A stretch of 64,000 nt of DNA from JAIOSM01 sp023143455 (lineage in GTDB: Bacteria; Desulfobacterota; Desulfobacteria; Desulfobacterales; Desulfobacteraceae). The notes below the pieces were generated by a model. The model made no database searches. It worked only from the letters and a program-made list of their open reading frames with translations, and was not told the origin of the DNA. Positions 1-8,229 of this stretch are shown here, piece after piece. Location of the stretch: assembly GCA_030632885.1 (NCBI GenBank), contig DAOVTW010000013.1, forward strand, positions 4,876 to 68,875. Reading direction: 5' to 3'. How positions within the stretch are numbered: position 1 is the first letter of the stretch; every line of letters begins with the position of its first letter. The position numbers were made by a program, and so were the translations under genes.

Positions 1-381
1 TGTGTTAATGAAAAAATGACTTTCAGTGAGTTTAAAAAATTCTTTTCAAGTACAAAACAGCATTACTTCCCGGTAATTAATAACCAAGACAAATTTATCG
101 GAGTTTTTTCATCAACAGATATACGTGAGGTTATATTTACTACCCATCTTGAGGATCTGATTGTAATGAACGATATAATGACTTCAGATATTATAACAAT
201 TACACCAACAGATCATCTTAATACTGCACTCCTAAAATTAACAGAAAAAAATATAGATGCTCTACCTGTGGTACAGGAAGATGATGATCAGCTTTTAATC
301 GGATTAATTTACCGGCGTGATGTAATAGCACACTACAATGAGCATATTAAAAAGATACAAAAGGATGCAAATAATTTGTAA
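1..381 (+). CDS. ClC-type chloride channel, C-terminal CBS-pair fragment (5' end outside window)
   Basis: The frame is open from the first base, so only the C-terminal part of the protein is here. About 125 residues make up two CBS motifs: one around the HYFPVINNQDKFIGVFSSTDIR stretch and one around MTSDIITITPTDHLNTAL followed by ALPVVQEDDDQLLIGLIYRRDVI. CBS pairs with this spacing and a short NEHIKK tail are usual at the C-terminus of bacterial ClC chloride channels or chloride/proton exchangers, where they sense nucleotides. The membrane part is not visible, so another CBS-carrying protein (for example a transporter or a stand-alone regulator) cannot be excluded. It is followed after 27 bases by dciA on the same strand. 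Confidence 0.7.
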   Translation, partial: CVNEKMTFSEFKKFFSSTKQHYFPVINNQDKFIGVFSSTDIREVIFTTHLEDLIVMNDIMTSDIITITPTDHLNTALLKLTEKNIDALPVVQEDDDQLLIGLIYRRDVIAHYNEHIKKIQKDANNL

Positions 382-408
382 TGGTTCCATTATTCAAGGT
401 GGTATATT

Positions 409-726
409 TTGGACAAGAATAATAAAAACGATCTAACGCATATCAGCAATATCCTTGACACAACACTTAAAAATTATCGCCCAAAATCAGATATGGAAAT
501 GACCAGGATATGGGACACTTGGACAGAATCTGTAGGAAATGAAGTTGCGAAAAATACCAAGCCTTCAGCTTTTAAAGATGGGGTTTTGATTGTCAATGTA
601 TCAAGTTCAGTCTGGATGCAGCATTTAAAATTTTTAGAAAAAGATATGATTTCAAATATAAACCAGAACTTTAATAAAATGCTTGTTAAAAAAATAAGAT
701 TTAAAATTGCAAAGCTTCATAACTGA
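409..726 (+). CDS. dciA: DciA-family (DUF721) replicative helicase loader/operator
   Basis: The 105-residue protein has the DUF721 pattern: a middle WDTWTESVGNEVAKNTKP segment, then a KDGVLIVNVSSSVWMQHLKFLE beta-alpha unit. In the known family, DciA interacts with the replicative helicase DnaB and helps it load in bacteria that lack DnaC or DnaI. The start is TTG with an AAGGTGG ribosome-binding site at 396-402; there is no better ATG. It overlaps the next gene by 20 bases. The neighbourhood with dnaX, ybaB and recR is a DNA replication and repair context. The family call is firm; the function is from family knowledge. Confidence 0.85.
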   Translation: MDKNNKNDLTHISNILDTTLKNYRPKSDMEMTRIWDTWTESVGNEVAKNTKPSAFKDGVLIVNVSSSVWMQHLKFLEKDMISNINQNFNKMLVKKIRFKIAKLHN

Positions 727-1399
727 ATTTTTTAATCATATAACAATCAATCAACCTCAAAAAGGTTACAGGTTCTCCATTGACCCTTTTCTTCTCTGCT
801 CGGAAATACCACGTCTTACAAATCAGACAGTTCTTGATATTGGTTGCGGTTCCGGGATAATCCCCCTTATCCTAAAATTTAAAAATCCTGGTGTGAAAAT
901 ATTTGGTATTGAAATACAAAAAGAACTTGTTAGATTTGCAAAAGAAAATGTTGAAAACAATTCAATGGGACAAAGCATAAGAATAACATGCAAGGATATC
1001 AAAGAAACCTATCCCCAAGATTTTTCCAGACAAATCGATATAATTGTATCAAACCCTCCATATAAAAAAAAGAGTAGTGGCAGACTAAACCCTGACAAAC
1101 AAAAAGCCATTGCAAGGCATGAAACCAAGCTCAATATAAATGAACTTATGAAATGTTGTAAAAGACTTCTTTCTCCAAAGGGCAAAGTATTTATCATCTT
1201 CCCTGCAGAACGTATCTTAGACCTTATTTCTAATATGAATGAAAACAATATAAAGCCTTCAACAATAAAATTTGTTCATACAAAAAAAAACAAGGCGGCA
1301 AAATTTGTTATTGTTTCAGCAATTAACAATGGAATCAATTTACCTGTAATTACACCACTACTTAATATTTTTAATCCCCCAAATCTTGACTTATCTTAA
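707..1399 (+). CDS. TrmN6-like tRNA1(Val) adenine-N6 methyltransferase
   Basis: A 230-residue class I SAM-dependent methyltransferase. The SAM-binding loop VLDIGCGSG lies near residues 42-50 and the amino-methylase signature NPPY is at 116-119, followed by the basic KKKSSGRLNPDKQKAIARHE segment typical of tRNA1(Val) (adenine-37-N6) methylases. The predicted start is TTG, inside the end of dciA, suggesting translational coupling; a start slightly downstream cannot be excluded. Substrate assignment rests on family resemblance, as NPPY methylases also modify proteins, other RNAs and DNA. Confidence 0.8.
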   Translation: MQSFITEFFNHITINQPQKGYRFSIDPFLLCSEIPRLTNQTVLDIGCGSGIIPLILKFKNPGVKIFGIEIQKELVRFAKENVENNSMGQSIRITCKDIKETYPQDFSRQIDIIVSNPPYKKKSSGRLNPDKQKAIARHETKLNINELMKCCKRLLSPKGKVFIIFPAERILDLISNMNENNIKPSTIKFVHTKKNKAAKFVIVSAINNGINLPVITPLLNIFNPPNLDLS

Positions 1400-1435
1400 G
1401 AAAAAGTATATTTAACTTTTAAAATTATTCAACAA

Positions 1436-1526
<91 letters not shown>

Positions 1527-1555
1527 TAAAGCGAGACCGGAGAAGAGCATTCCAT

Positions 1556-3214
1556 ATGGCATACCGTATGACATATAAAGTATTAGCATTAAAGTACAGA
1601 CCACAGACATTTAAAGATGTAATTGGTCAAAAACAAGTAACTACTACGCTTGAGAATGCAATTTCAGCAAACAGAGTTGCCCATGCTATTTTGTTTACAG
1701 GTCCCCGAGGAACTGGCAAAACCACTACAGCCCGTATCCTTGCCAAAGCCTTGAATTGTGAAAAAAGATCTGGTTCTGAACCCTGTAACAATTGCACTTC
1801 CTGCAAAGAAATTACATCAGGCCATTGTGCTGATGTTTTTGAAATTGACGGTGCATCTAATAACAATGTTGACCAGGTAAGAGAATTACGTGGAAATGTT
1901 GCATATTTGCCTGCCTCTTGCAAATACAAAATATATATTATTGACGAAGTCCATATGCTCAGTTCTGCAGCATTTAATGCACTCTTAAAAACTCTTGAAG
2001 AGCCTCCGGAACATATACTTTTCATTTTTGCCACAACAGAGCCACACAAAATACCTGCTACAATTCTTTCAAGGTGTCAGAGACATAATCTTGGAAGAAT
2101 TGCCATTAAAGAGATTGCTGATAATATAAAAACCCTTTGTGAAAAAGAAGGATATTCAATATCTGAGAAAAGTGCCAATGTCATTGCTGCTGAAGCAGAT
2201 GGGTCAATAAGAGATTCTTTAAGCCTTACTGATAGAATTTTATCTGCAGCCACTACAAATGAAATAGATCATGATTCAATATTAAGAAGCTTAGGCCTGA
2301 TAGATATGAGCTTGGTATTTGAAGTGTCAAATGCAACAATCAGGGCTGATGGTGCAAAAATTATTGAAATTATTGATAAAGTTAATGACTCAGGGCTTGA
2401 TTTAAAAAAATTCTATTCTAATCTAATCAAACATTTCAGAGATCTTGTTGTAGTTAAAATTTGTGGAGAAAATGCTGATTCCATTGATATTTCTGATTAT
2501 GAAAGAAATCAATTAAAACAAACAGTTACAAATGTTTCTAAATCATATTTAACATGGCTTTTAAATAGCTTACTGAATGAAGAAACAATGATAAAATTTT
2601 CTTCACACACTAAAACTGCAGTTGAGATGGCTCTGTTAAAACTCCTCCAAATAAGAGAAGGTGTGGATGTTGATGAAATAATATCAAAACTTGATCTTCT
2701 TAGCACAAAAGTAGACATTATTAAAAGGACAAAAACAGATAGCAATACTGATACACCTAAAGCTGAACCTCCTCATAGAGCGACTGCTGCAATGCCTGAA
2801 CCTGAATCAATTGCTGAATCTATTGTTCCCTTCCCTGAATCCCATCCTGAACCTGATGAAAATAAAACCTGGGAAGGATTTTTAAAAATTATTGAGGGGA
2901 AATACCCTTTTCTAACTGCTATTTTTAAAAAAGACTCGCTAATTAATATTACAGACCAGGAAGTACATGTCGAACTAAATTCTTGCACAGCATTTGAAAT
3001 TTCAAGATATGAACAGCAAAAAAGTGCCATTAATGAGCTATGCAAAAATTATTTTGGCTCAAATGTTAAACTAACAATACTTTCAAAACCAACTTTAAAA
3101 CAAGAGGGACCAAAAGAACAATCTTTTTCTCAAAAAAAGCAAGAAGCCATGAATCACCCTCTTGTTGCTGATACAATGAGGATATTTAACGGCACGCTTA
3201 TTGATATAAAATAA
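1556..3214 (+). CDS. dnaX: DNA polymerase III subunit gamma/tau
   Basis: The clamp-loader ATPase of the replisome, 552 residues from the chosen start. Walker A GPRGTGKT is at 49-56, then a four-cysteine zinc module (CEKRSGSEPCNNCTSC), the Walker B/DEXH-like IIDEVHML, and the SRC motif (LSRCQRH). A tau-like C-terminal part follows a Pro/Glu-rich linker. The open frame runs back through the tRNA, so I chose ATG 1556, which has GGAGAAGAG at 1539-1547 with good spacing. ATG 1568 (MTYKVLALKYRPQTF) matches the usual family start and is the alternative. I saw no slippery A-AAA-AAG at the place needed to make a gamma form. Confidence 0.95.
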   Translation: MAYRMTYKVLALKYRPQTFKDVIGQKQVTTTLENAISANRVAHAILFTGPRGTGKTTTARILAKALNCEKRSGSEPCNNCTSCKEITSGHCADVFEIDGASNNNVDQVRELRGNVAYLPASCKYKIYIIDEVHMLSSAAFNALLKTLEEPPEHILFIFATTEPHKIPATILSRCQRHNLGRIAIKEIADNIKTLCEKEGYSISEKSANVIAAEADGSIRDSLSLTDRILSAATTNEIDHDSILRSLGLIDMSLVFEVSNATIRADGAKIIEIIDKVNDSGLDLKKFYSNLIKHFRDLVVVKICGENADSIDISDYERNQLKQTVTNVSKSYLTWLLNSLLNEETMIKFSSHTKTAVEMALLKLLQIREGVDVDEIISKLDLLSTKVDIIKRTKTDSNTDTPKAEPPHRATAAMPEPESIAESIVPFPESHPEPDENKTWEGFLKIIEGKYPFLTAIFKKDSLINITDQEVHVELNSCTAFEISRYEQQKSAINELCKNYFGSNVKLTILSKPTLKQEGPKEQSFSQKKQEAMNHPLVADTMRIFNGTLIDIK

Positions 3215-3246
3215 AAATATCTAATAAATTTTAGGAGTAATAGAAT

Positions 3247-3555
3247 ATGAAAAATATGAGTTCAATGATGAAACAAGCTCAAAATCTTCAAAAAAAAATG
3301 ATTGAAACCCAACAAGATCTTGCGACCAAAACTGTAGAAGCAACAGCAGGCGGCGGCATGGTAAAAGTTATTGCAAATGGAGGGCAAAAGATCGAATCAA
3401 TTGAGTTAGAAAAAGAGGTTGTTGATCCTGAAGATATTGAAATGCTACAAGATCTGATTCTTGCAGCAGTTAATGATGCTTTAAAAAAATCCCAGGACAT
3501 GGTTGCTTCTGAAATGAATAAGCTTACCGGCGGAATGAACATACCCGGTTTATAG
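3247..3555 (+). CDS. YbaB/EbfC nucleoid-associated protein
   Basis: The 102-residue protein has the YbaB/EbfC layout: an N-terminal helix rich in Met and Gln (MKQAQNLQKKMIETQQDL), a beta region with the family signature TVEATAGGGMVKVIANG, and a C-terminal helix ending in a Gly-rich tail (KLTGGMNIPGL). Family members are dimers that bind DNA without strong sequence preference. The location between dnaX and recR is conserved across bacteria, which supports the call. An AGGAG ribosome-binding site precedes the ATG. Confidence 0.95.
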   Translation: MKNMSSMMKQAQNLQKKMIETQQDLATKTVEATAGGGMVKVIANGGQKIESIELEKEVVDPEDIEMLQDLILAAVNDALKKSQDMVASEMNKLTGGMNIPGL

Positions 3556-3601
3556 GGCAAACAGAATTTTTACTATTTATCATAATTAATAAAGTAATAT
3601 A

Positions 3602-4195
3602 TTGGACCTTTATCCAAAACCTGTTTTAAGACTGATACAAAGTTTTTCAAAACTTCCGGGCATAGGCAAAAAGACTGCGGAAAGACTTACACTTCATCTG
3701 TTGCATACTAAAAAAAATGAGGCTGAAACTCTTGCTAAAGCCCTTGTGGAGCTTAGAAAAAATATTCGATTATGCTCACACTGCTTTGCATTAAGCGAAA
3801 ACAGTAGATGTAAAATATGCTCTGACCAATCAAGAGATATGTCCTTAATTTGTGTCGTTGAAAATCCGAGTGATATGAATGCGATTGAAAAAGCCAATGC
3901 GTTTTCAGGACTTTATCATGTACTCGGAGGAGCACTTTCGCCTATTGACGGTATTGGACCAGATGAGTTGAGAATTAAAGAACTTATTTTAAGGATAAAA
4001 CAGAAAAATATACAAGAAGTCATTATTGCTACCAGTACTGATGTTGAAGGCGAATCAACTGCTTCATATATTGCTGAAAAACTTAAAAGTATTAAAGTTA
4101 CACGGATTGCTTCAGGTATTCCAATTGGCGGTGATCTCAAATTTGTTGATCAACTGACCATGCAAAAGGCAATCAAGGGAAGATATGGTTTTTAA
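3602..4195 (+). CDS. recR: Recombination mediator protein RecR
   Basis: A 197-residue RecR, of normal length. The helix-hairpin-helix (LPGIGKKTAERLTLHLL) is at 18-34, the zinc finger cysteines are C58, C61, C70 and C73, and the Toprim domain begins at ICVVENPSDMNAIE. The later ATSTDVEGESTASYI block corresponds to the family's NPTVEGEATA motif. RecR works with RecO (and RecF) to load RecA on gapped DNA. The start is TTG at 3602, the only start that keeps the conserved N-terminal LYPKPVLRLIQ. The next gene overlaps its last 11 bases. Confidence 0.96.
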   Translation: MDLYPKPVLRLIQSFSKLPGIGKKTAERLTLHLLHTKKNEAETLAKALVELRKNIRLCSHCFALSENSRCKICSDQSRDMSLICVVENPSDMNAIEKANAFSGLYHVLGGALSPIDGIGPDELRIKELILRIKQKNIQEVIIATSTDVEGESTASYIAEKLKSIKVTRIASGIPIGGDLKFVDQLTMQKAIKGRYGF

Positions 4196-4592
4196 AGTTT
4201 TAAAAGGAGAGGATATTTTTCAATGCCTGGAGTGTGGTGCCTGTTGCAAGGGCTTTGGTGGCACTTATGTTTCAGAAAGCGATGTAAAAAAAATCTCAAA
4301 ATATATTGATATTATCCCTGAAATATTTATCCAAAAATATTGTGCAATATCTGGATCCAAATATGTTCTAATTCAAGGCAAAGATGATAATTGCATATTT
4401 TATAGTAAAAAGAAACAATGCACTATACATCCTGTAAAGCCATATATGTGCAAAGCATGGCCTTTTATTAAAACTATCATATCAAACCCTGAAAACTGGA
4501 ACGCTATGGCTGGGTCATGCCATGGCATGACAAAGGATATAGAGCATAGTATTCTTAAAAAAATTTTAAGATATGAAATTGAATTACTTTGA
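4185..4592 (+). CDS. YkgJ-family cysteine-cluster protein
   Basis: The 135-residue protein has the CxxCxxCC pattern near the N-terminus (CLECGACCKGFGG), a central CxF region (CIFYSKKKQCTIHPVKPYMCKAWPF) and a late Cys (GSCHG). This is the YkgJ/UPF0153 arrangement, thought to bind zinc or an iron-sulfur centre; its reaction is unknown. It overlaps recR by 11 bases, so it is probably co-translated. Its last 9 bases overlap the end of motB on the other strand. Confidence 0.85.
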   Translation: MVFKVLKGEDIFQCLECGACCKGFGGTYVSESDVKKISKYIDIIPEIFIQKYCAISGSKYVLIQGKDDNCIFYSKKKQCTIHPVKPYMCKAWPFIKTIISNPENWNAMAGSCHGMTKDIEHSILKKILRYEIELL

Positions 4593-5396
4593 AACTTTCA
4601 TGTCTGCAAACTGGCGGGCAATGCTATCTCTTTCATAAACTATCTCCACCCGCCTGTTATGAGCTCTTCCTTCTTCGGTATCATTTGTTGCAACAGGGTG
4701 AAATCCTGCATAGCCTTCAGCTGATACCAGATTAGGGTTAACTCCATATTGCACAAGTAGGCGGACTACAGCACCTGCTCTGCCACTTGACAACTCCCAA
4801 TTTGACGGGAACATAACACTTCTCATTGGGATATTATCTGTATGCCCCCTTATTTTTATATGATATGCAAATTTAGCTAGAACAAAGGCAACTTTTTCCA
4901 GAATATCGCGCCCCTTAGGGGCAAGCCTAACTCCGCCTTTTTTAAACAACAGCATATCTGTCATAGTTATAACAACACCTGTGTCAGTTTGAGTAACACT
5001 GACCATTCCACCAAGTTTATTAAACATAACAAGTTCTCGAACTTCACTTATGATTTCATCCATTTCTTTTTGTATCATACCGCCAAGTTCATCAATCTGA
5101 GTTATTTCAGTGGGTTCTTCTGATGGTACAGGATTCATTTGCAGACCTTCTCTTGTCCCTGCTTCTGGTATGGTTTGGGCACCAAGAGCACTTCTAAGTG
5201 ATTGTACAAGCTCCTTATAGGTTTCCTGCTGGGTTGTGCTCATTGCAAATAAAAGCACAAAGAAACACATAAGCAGGGTTACCAAATCAGCAAAAGTAGT
5301 CATCCATGCAGGAGAACCCTCCGCACCCTCCTCTGCTTCTTCACTAGATGGTTGCATCAATGAGCTTTTATCTTCTGAGCTTTCGTCATCAGCCAT
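4584..5396 (-). CDS. motB: Flagellar stator protein MotB, PomB-like
   Basis: 270 residues. An acidic N-terminus (1-28) leads into one membrane segment, AWMTTFADLVTLLMCFFVLLFA, in which D37 is the ion-binding aspartate. A linker follows, then an OmpA-like peptidoglycan-binding domain (IRGHTDNIPM, NWELSSGRAGAVVRLLV, NRRVEIVY). The membrane segment, with TFADL and LLMCFFVLL, is closer to sodium-type PomB than to E. coli MotB, which reads YADFMTAMMAFF in this place. It lies 16 bases after motA. The coupling ion is inferred from sequence only. Confidence 0.93.
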   Translation of the reverse strand: MADDESSEDKSSLMQPSSEEAEEGAEGSPAWMTTFADLVTLLMCFFVLLFAMSTTQQETYKELVQSLRSALGAQTIPEAGTREGLQMNPVPSEEPTEITQIDELGGMIQKEMDEIISEVRELVMFNKLGGMVSVTQTDTGVVITMTDMLLFKKGGVRLAPKGRDILEKVAFVLAKFAYHIKIRGHTDNIPMRSVMFPSNWELSSGRAGAVVRLLVQYGVNPNLVSAEGYAGFHPVATNDTEEGRAHNRRVEIVYERDSIARQFADMKVSK

Positions 5397-5412
5397 ATTT
5401 ATCTATTCTCTT

Positions 5413-6177
5413 TTAAGATTCCTTTTGCTTTTTGTCACCACCGGTAAGATAGATATTTAATTTATCTTCCATCAGCTTAGGATGTTCACCCTCTCTTATT
5501 GATAGAATACCTTCAAATATTATATTCATACTTACCATTTCTTCTTCGTTTCTGCCTTTCAATTTATCTCCCATCGGAATGAAAAAAAGATTTGCCATCA
5601 CAGATCCGTAAAATGTTGTAATCATTGCAATTGCCATCTTAGGTCCTATGGATGATGGATCGTCAAGGGTTGCAAGCATTTGGATAAGACCAATTAAAGT
5701 ACCGATCATCCCGAATGCCGGGGCATAACTCCCCATGTTTTTAAAAATAGTAGACCCAATATCAAGTTTTTTCTTTTTCAATGACATCTGCTTTTGCATA
5801 ATTTGAGCGATATCACCTGTTTTAACTCCATCGACGGTCATTTGAAGAGCTTGGGCAAGATACTTGTCACTAGTATTCTGGATATCTCCTTCAATGGACA
5901 GCAGGCCGCCTTTTCTAGCTTTATTTGATATTTCTATTAACTTGGCAATAACATCTTCAGGTTCTTCAATCTTAAACATAAAAACTTTTATCGATGTCTT
6001 AAAAACACTCAAAAAATCAGCCAATGGAAAGGCAATCATGGTTGCAGCAAAAGTACCGCCTACAACTATCAAAATTGAGGGAATATTAATAAAGCTTCCA
6101 AGGCCGCCACTAATCAATATCGTTCCGATTACAAAACCGATTCCCGAAACAACTCCGATCATCGAAGATAGATCCAT
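5413..6177 (-). CDS. motA: Flagellar stator protein MotA, PomA-like
   Basis: 254 residues with four predicted membrane segments: two near the N-terminus (SMIGVVSGIGFVIGTILI; PSILIVVGGTFAATMIAF) and two near 155-200 (YAPAFGMIGTLIGLIQML; MAIAMITTFYGSVMANLFF). The cytoplasmic loop FMFKIEEPEDVIAKLIEISNKARKGG closely resembles the PomA loop that carries the charged residues contacting FliG. With MotB it forms the torque-generating stator. It starts four bases after the stop of the HD-domain gene, so the genes form one operon. Confidence 0.94.
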   Translation of the reverse strand: MDLSSMIGVVSGIGFVIGTILISGGLGSFINIPSILIVVGGTFAATMIAFPLADFLSVFKTSIKVFMFKIEEPEDVIAKLIEISNKARKGGLLSIEGDIQNTSDKYLAQALQMTVDGVKTGDIAQIMQKQMSLKKKKLDIGSTIFKNMGSYAPAFGMIGTLIGLIQMLATLDDPSSIGPKMAIAMITTFYGSVMANLFFIPMGDKLKGRNEEEMVSMNIIFEGILSIREGEHPKLMEDKLNIYLTGGDKKQKES

Positions 6178-6181
6178 AATA

Positions 6182-7549
6182 TTATGCCTTTATGTAAATA
6201 GTTTCATCCACAGGATATTCTTTGTTATATTTAATAATCTTTTCTATAGACTCATTATCGAGCAAAGTATTTGCAGAAAATAGTTTAGTCCCACTTGAAG
6301 TAAACAAAGCAGTGCAAAGCCTCATTCCTGATGTTAGCTGGTGTATTCCTATTCCTTTTACCTTTTCAAATTCAGTGCCTAATCTGGTAACTGCATATTT
6401 TTCAAGGCAATTAACAACTTTTGAATCCAAACGTGAGCCTGCATTCTCTTCTAGTTTTTCAAACAAATTATTCAAAGAAGTTATTTCCTCTTGGCATCTT
6501 AGTTCATCAAACAAGTTTGCACCGGCGAGTATTCTTGACTGAAGTGGGATATGTTTACGTTTAAGTCCTTCAGGGCTCCCCGACCCATCAAAATTTTCAT
6601 TTTGATATTTTACAATATCTGCTATTTTTTCAAATCCAGAACACATTTCAAGTAACCCTGCGCCTTTTTCAGGATAATGTTTATAAAAACCCTTTTCATT
6701 ATCCTCAAGCTCGTATTCTTTTTTATTTAAAATTGATTCACTAATAAGCAATTTGCCTACCTCATGTAGCATAGCTGCTTTTTCTAATTGATCTTTCTCT
6801 ATTTTGGAAAACTTCATTTCTTCTGCTATAAAAAGAGAAATCTCAGTCACGCGAAAAGAGTGACCTCTATTTTCTTCAACCCTTGATTCAATCATACTGC
6901 ATAGAAGTTTAGTAAAACCTTTGAGATTCCCTATTAATTCTTTATCGGCATGTTTTATCTCTTTTTTAAGTTTATCTCTCTCTTTTGTCATCAGATTAAT
7001 CTGTTTTAATGAATTATTTAACACATCTCTTTCATCAAAAAGCTCTTCTTTAACTGATATAAGCTCTTTCTCAAACTTACCAATATCCTTATATGCCTTA
7101 CCAAGTTTAATGTTTCGCCAAGCATCCATCTTTGTTAAATGTTTATTATCAATATAAACTTTTGCCTTGGAAGTAAATTCAGTTATAGAAAAAGGTTTTA
7201 TAAAACACTCATTATATCCAGCTATCAAGATTTTTTCCCTTGCTTTAAATCCAGGGTCTGATGACAAAACCACAAAAATCGCAGGGCAATTTTTATCTTT
7301 CAGCGATTTAACATCCAGTACAAATTTTTCTATTCTTTCTATTTTATCATTTTCAAACTCAGCAACAACAATATCAGGTTTTACAGATTTTATAATTTGA
7401 ATACTCTTACTTATTGTATAACACTCTTTAACTATAAAAGCAGGTTCATGCTTTAGAAATCCCTGTTTTAAAAGCCCAATAATTTCGCCAGAATCTAAGT
7501 CAGAGACATATAGTAAACTAAGCTGGTCATGATTTTCTGTCTTATCCAT
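6182..7549 (-). CDS. Degenerate receiver plus HD-GYP-like domain protein
   Basis: 455 residues in three parts. About 1-130 is a receiver-like domain, but the usual phosphoacceptor region reads IVVAEFEND, with Glu where Asp is expected. About 140-205 is a Lys/Glu-rich coiled coil. About 210-385 resembles HD-GYP: ENRGHSFRVTEIS, LHEVGKL (instead of HDxGK), HYPEKGAGLLEM, and ENFDGSGSPEG (instead of HHERYDGTGYP). Loss of the HD aspartate and of GYP suggests weak or no cyclic-di-GMP hydrolysis, so a binding or scaffolding role is possible. It sits directly before motAB in the same operon, which suggests a link to motility control. Confidence 0.8.
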   Translation of the reverse strand: MDKTENHDQLSLLYVSDLDSGEIIGLLKQGFLKHEPAFIVKECYTISKSIQIIKSVKPDIVVAEFENDKIERIEKFVLDVKSLKDKNCPAIFVVLSSDPGFKAREKILIAGYNECFIKPFSITEFTSKAKVYIDNKHLTKMDAWRNIKLGKAYKDIGKFEKELISVKEELFDERDVLNNSLKQINLMTKERDKLKKEIKHADKELIGNLKGFTKLLCSMIESRVEENRGHSFRVTEISLFIAEEMKFSKIEKDQLEKAAMLHEVGKLLISESILNKKEYELEDNEKGFYKHYPEKGAGLLEMCSGFEKIADIVKYQNENFDGSGSPEGLKRKHIPLQSRILAGANLFDELRCQEEITSLNNLFEKLEENAGSRLDSKVVNCLEKYAVTRLGTEFEKVKGIGIHQLTSGMRLCTALFTSSGTKLFSANTLLDNESIEKIIKYNKEYPVDETIYIKA

Positions 7550-7565
7550 AAAAAGTATTTAAGCC

Positions 7566-8126
7566 TTATTCTGAATAATTATTCAACCACCAATTATCCC
7601 ATTCGGTTGAAATGATACTCTGAGCAATCTTCCTTGCTGTATCAGTTTTAAGCCTTTTTATCACAATATCAATCCACTTTTCCGGTGATTTCGCACCAAT
7701 ATCCTGAAGCTTTTTCAATTCAAGTATAAAAGAAAGTTGATCAGCATCATTGGCAAGCATTGCCTCTCTTGTTTTGCATTCATTGAATTCATTAATTAGT
7801 TTCGCAATATCTTCCCCAAATGTCAAGCCGCTTATCAAATCAGATAAAACTTTTTTTTCGTTTACTTCAACATATTTTTGCTGCACATAATTTAAATCCC
7901 CTGTTCTTCCTTCGCCAAGGTCATGCAATAATGCCATGGTTATAATTTTCTCCCTATCTATCCCAGGTTCAATTCTGGAAATAGTAAAGGCTATTAATGC
8001 TGTCATAAAACAATGTTCTGCTACATTCTCTTTTCCTGAACCGAGAAAATGATACCCTGACCTTGGTAATGTTTTTAAAATATTTCCTTCAAAAAGAAAA
8101 TCAGCTATTTTTTTCATATATTTCAC
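7566..8126 (-). CDS. HD-domain hydrolase, YfbR/HDDC2-type 5'-nucleotidase-like
   Basis: A 186-residue single HD domain. Metal-binding motifs in order: ENVAEHCF (first His), ALLHDLGEGRTGD (HD pair), and ANDADQLSFILE (late Asp). This is the pattern of YfbR/HDDC2 proteins, which hydrolyse 5'-deoxynucleoside monophosphates. Two possible N-terminal methionines (MKYMKK) exist; the first is listed. It is first in the minus-strand group that ends with motAB. The nucleotidase activity is a family inference; other HD hydrolases are possible. Confidence 0.8.
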   Translation of the reverse strand: MKYMKKIADFLFEGNILKTLPRSGYHFLGSGKENVAEHCFMTALIAFTISRIEPGIDREKIITMALLHDLGEGRTGDLNYVQQKYVEVNEKKVLSDLISGLTFGEDIAKLINEFNECKTREAMLANDADQLSFILELKKLQDIGAKSPEKWIDIVIKRLKTDTARKIAQSIISTEWDNWWLNNYSE

Positions 8127-8155
8127 CTTATTTTAATAAATTTATTTGAAATATC

Positions 8156-8185
8156 TTGACATTTTATAGAACAGAAGCTTAAATA
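8156..8185 (+). promoter_or_regulatory. Probable sigma-70 promoter for the LysM gene
   Basis: TTGACA at 8156-8161 is followed by an 18-base spacer and TAAATA at 8180-8185. It lies in the 103-base divergent region between the HD hydrolase and the LysM gene, 45 bases before the latter's start. Confidence 0.55.
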
Positions 8186-8229
8186 AAGTCAAGATTCAGT
8201 AATTTGAAGACTACCATGAGGAATATATT

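Noticed and set aside
1009..1248. Antisense frames within housekeeping genes (such as this one)
   Set aside because: Composition and position show they are shadows of the coding strand.
3125..3145. A-rich run in dnaX as a programmed frameshift site
   Set aside because: It lies near the end of tau, far from where a gamma-producing shift is needed, and no stimulatory structure is evident.
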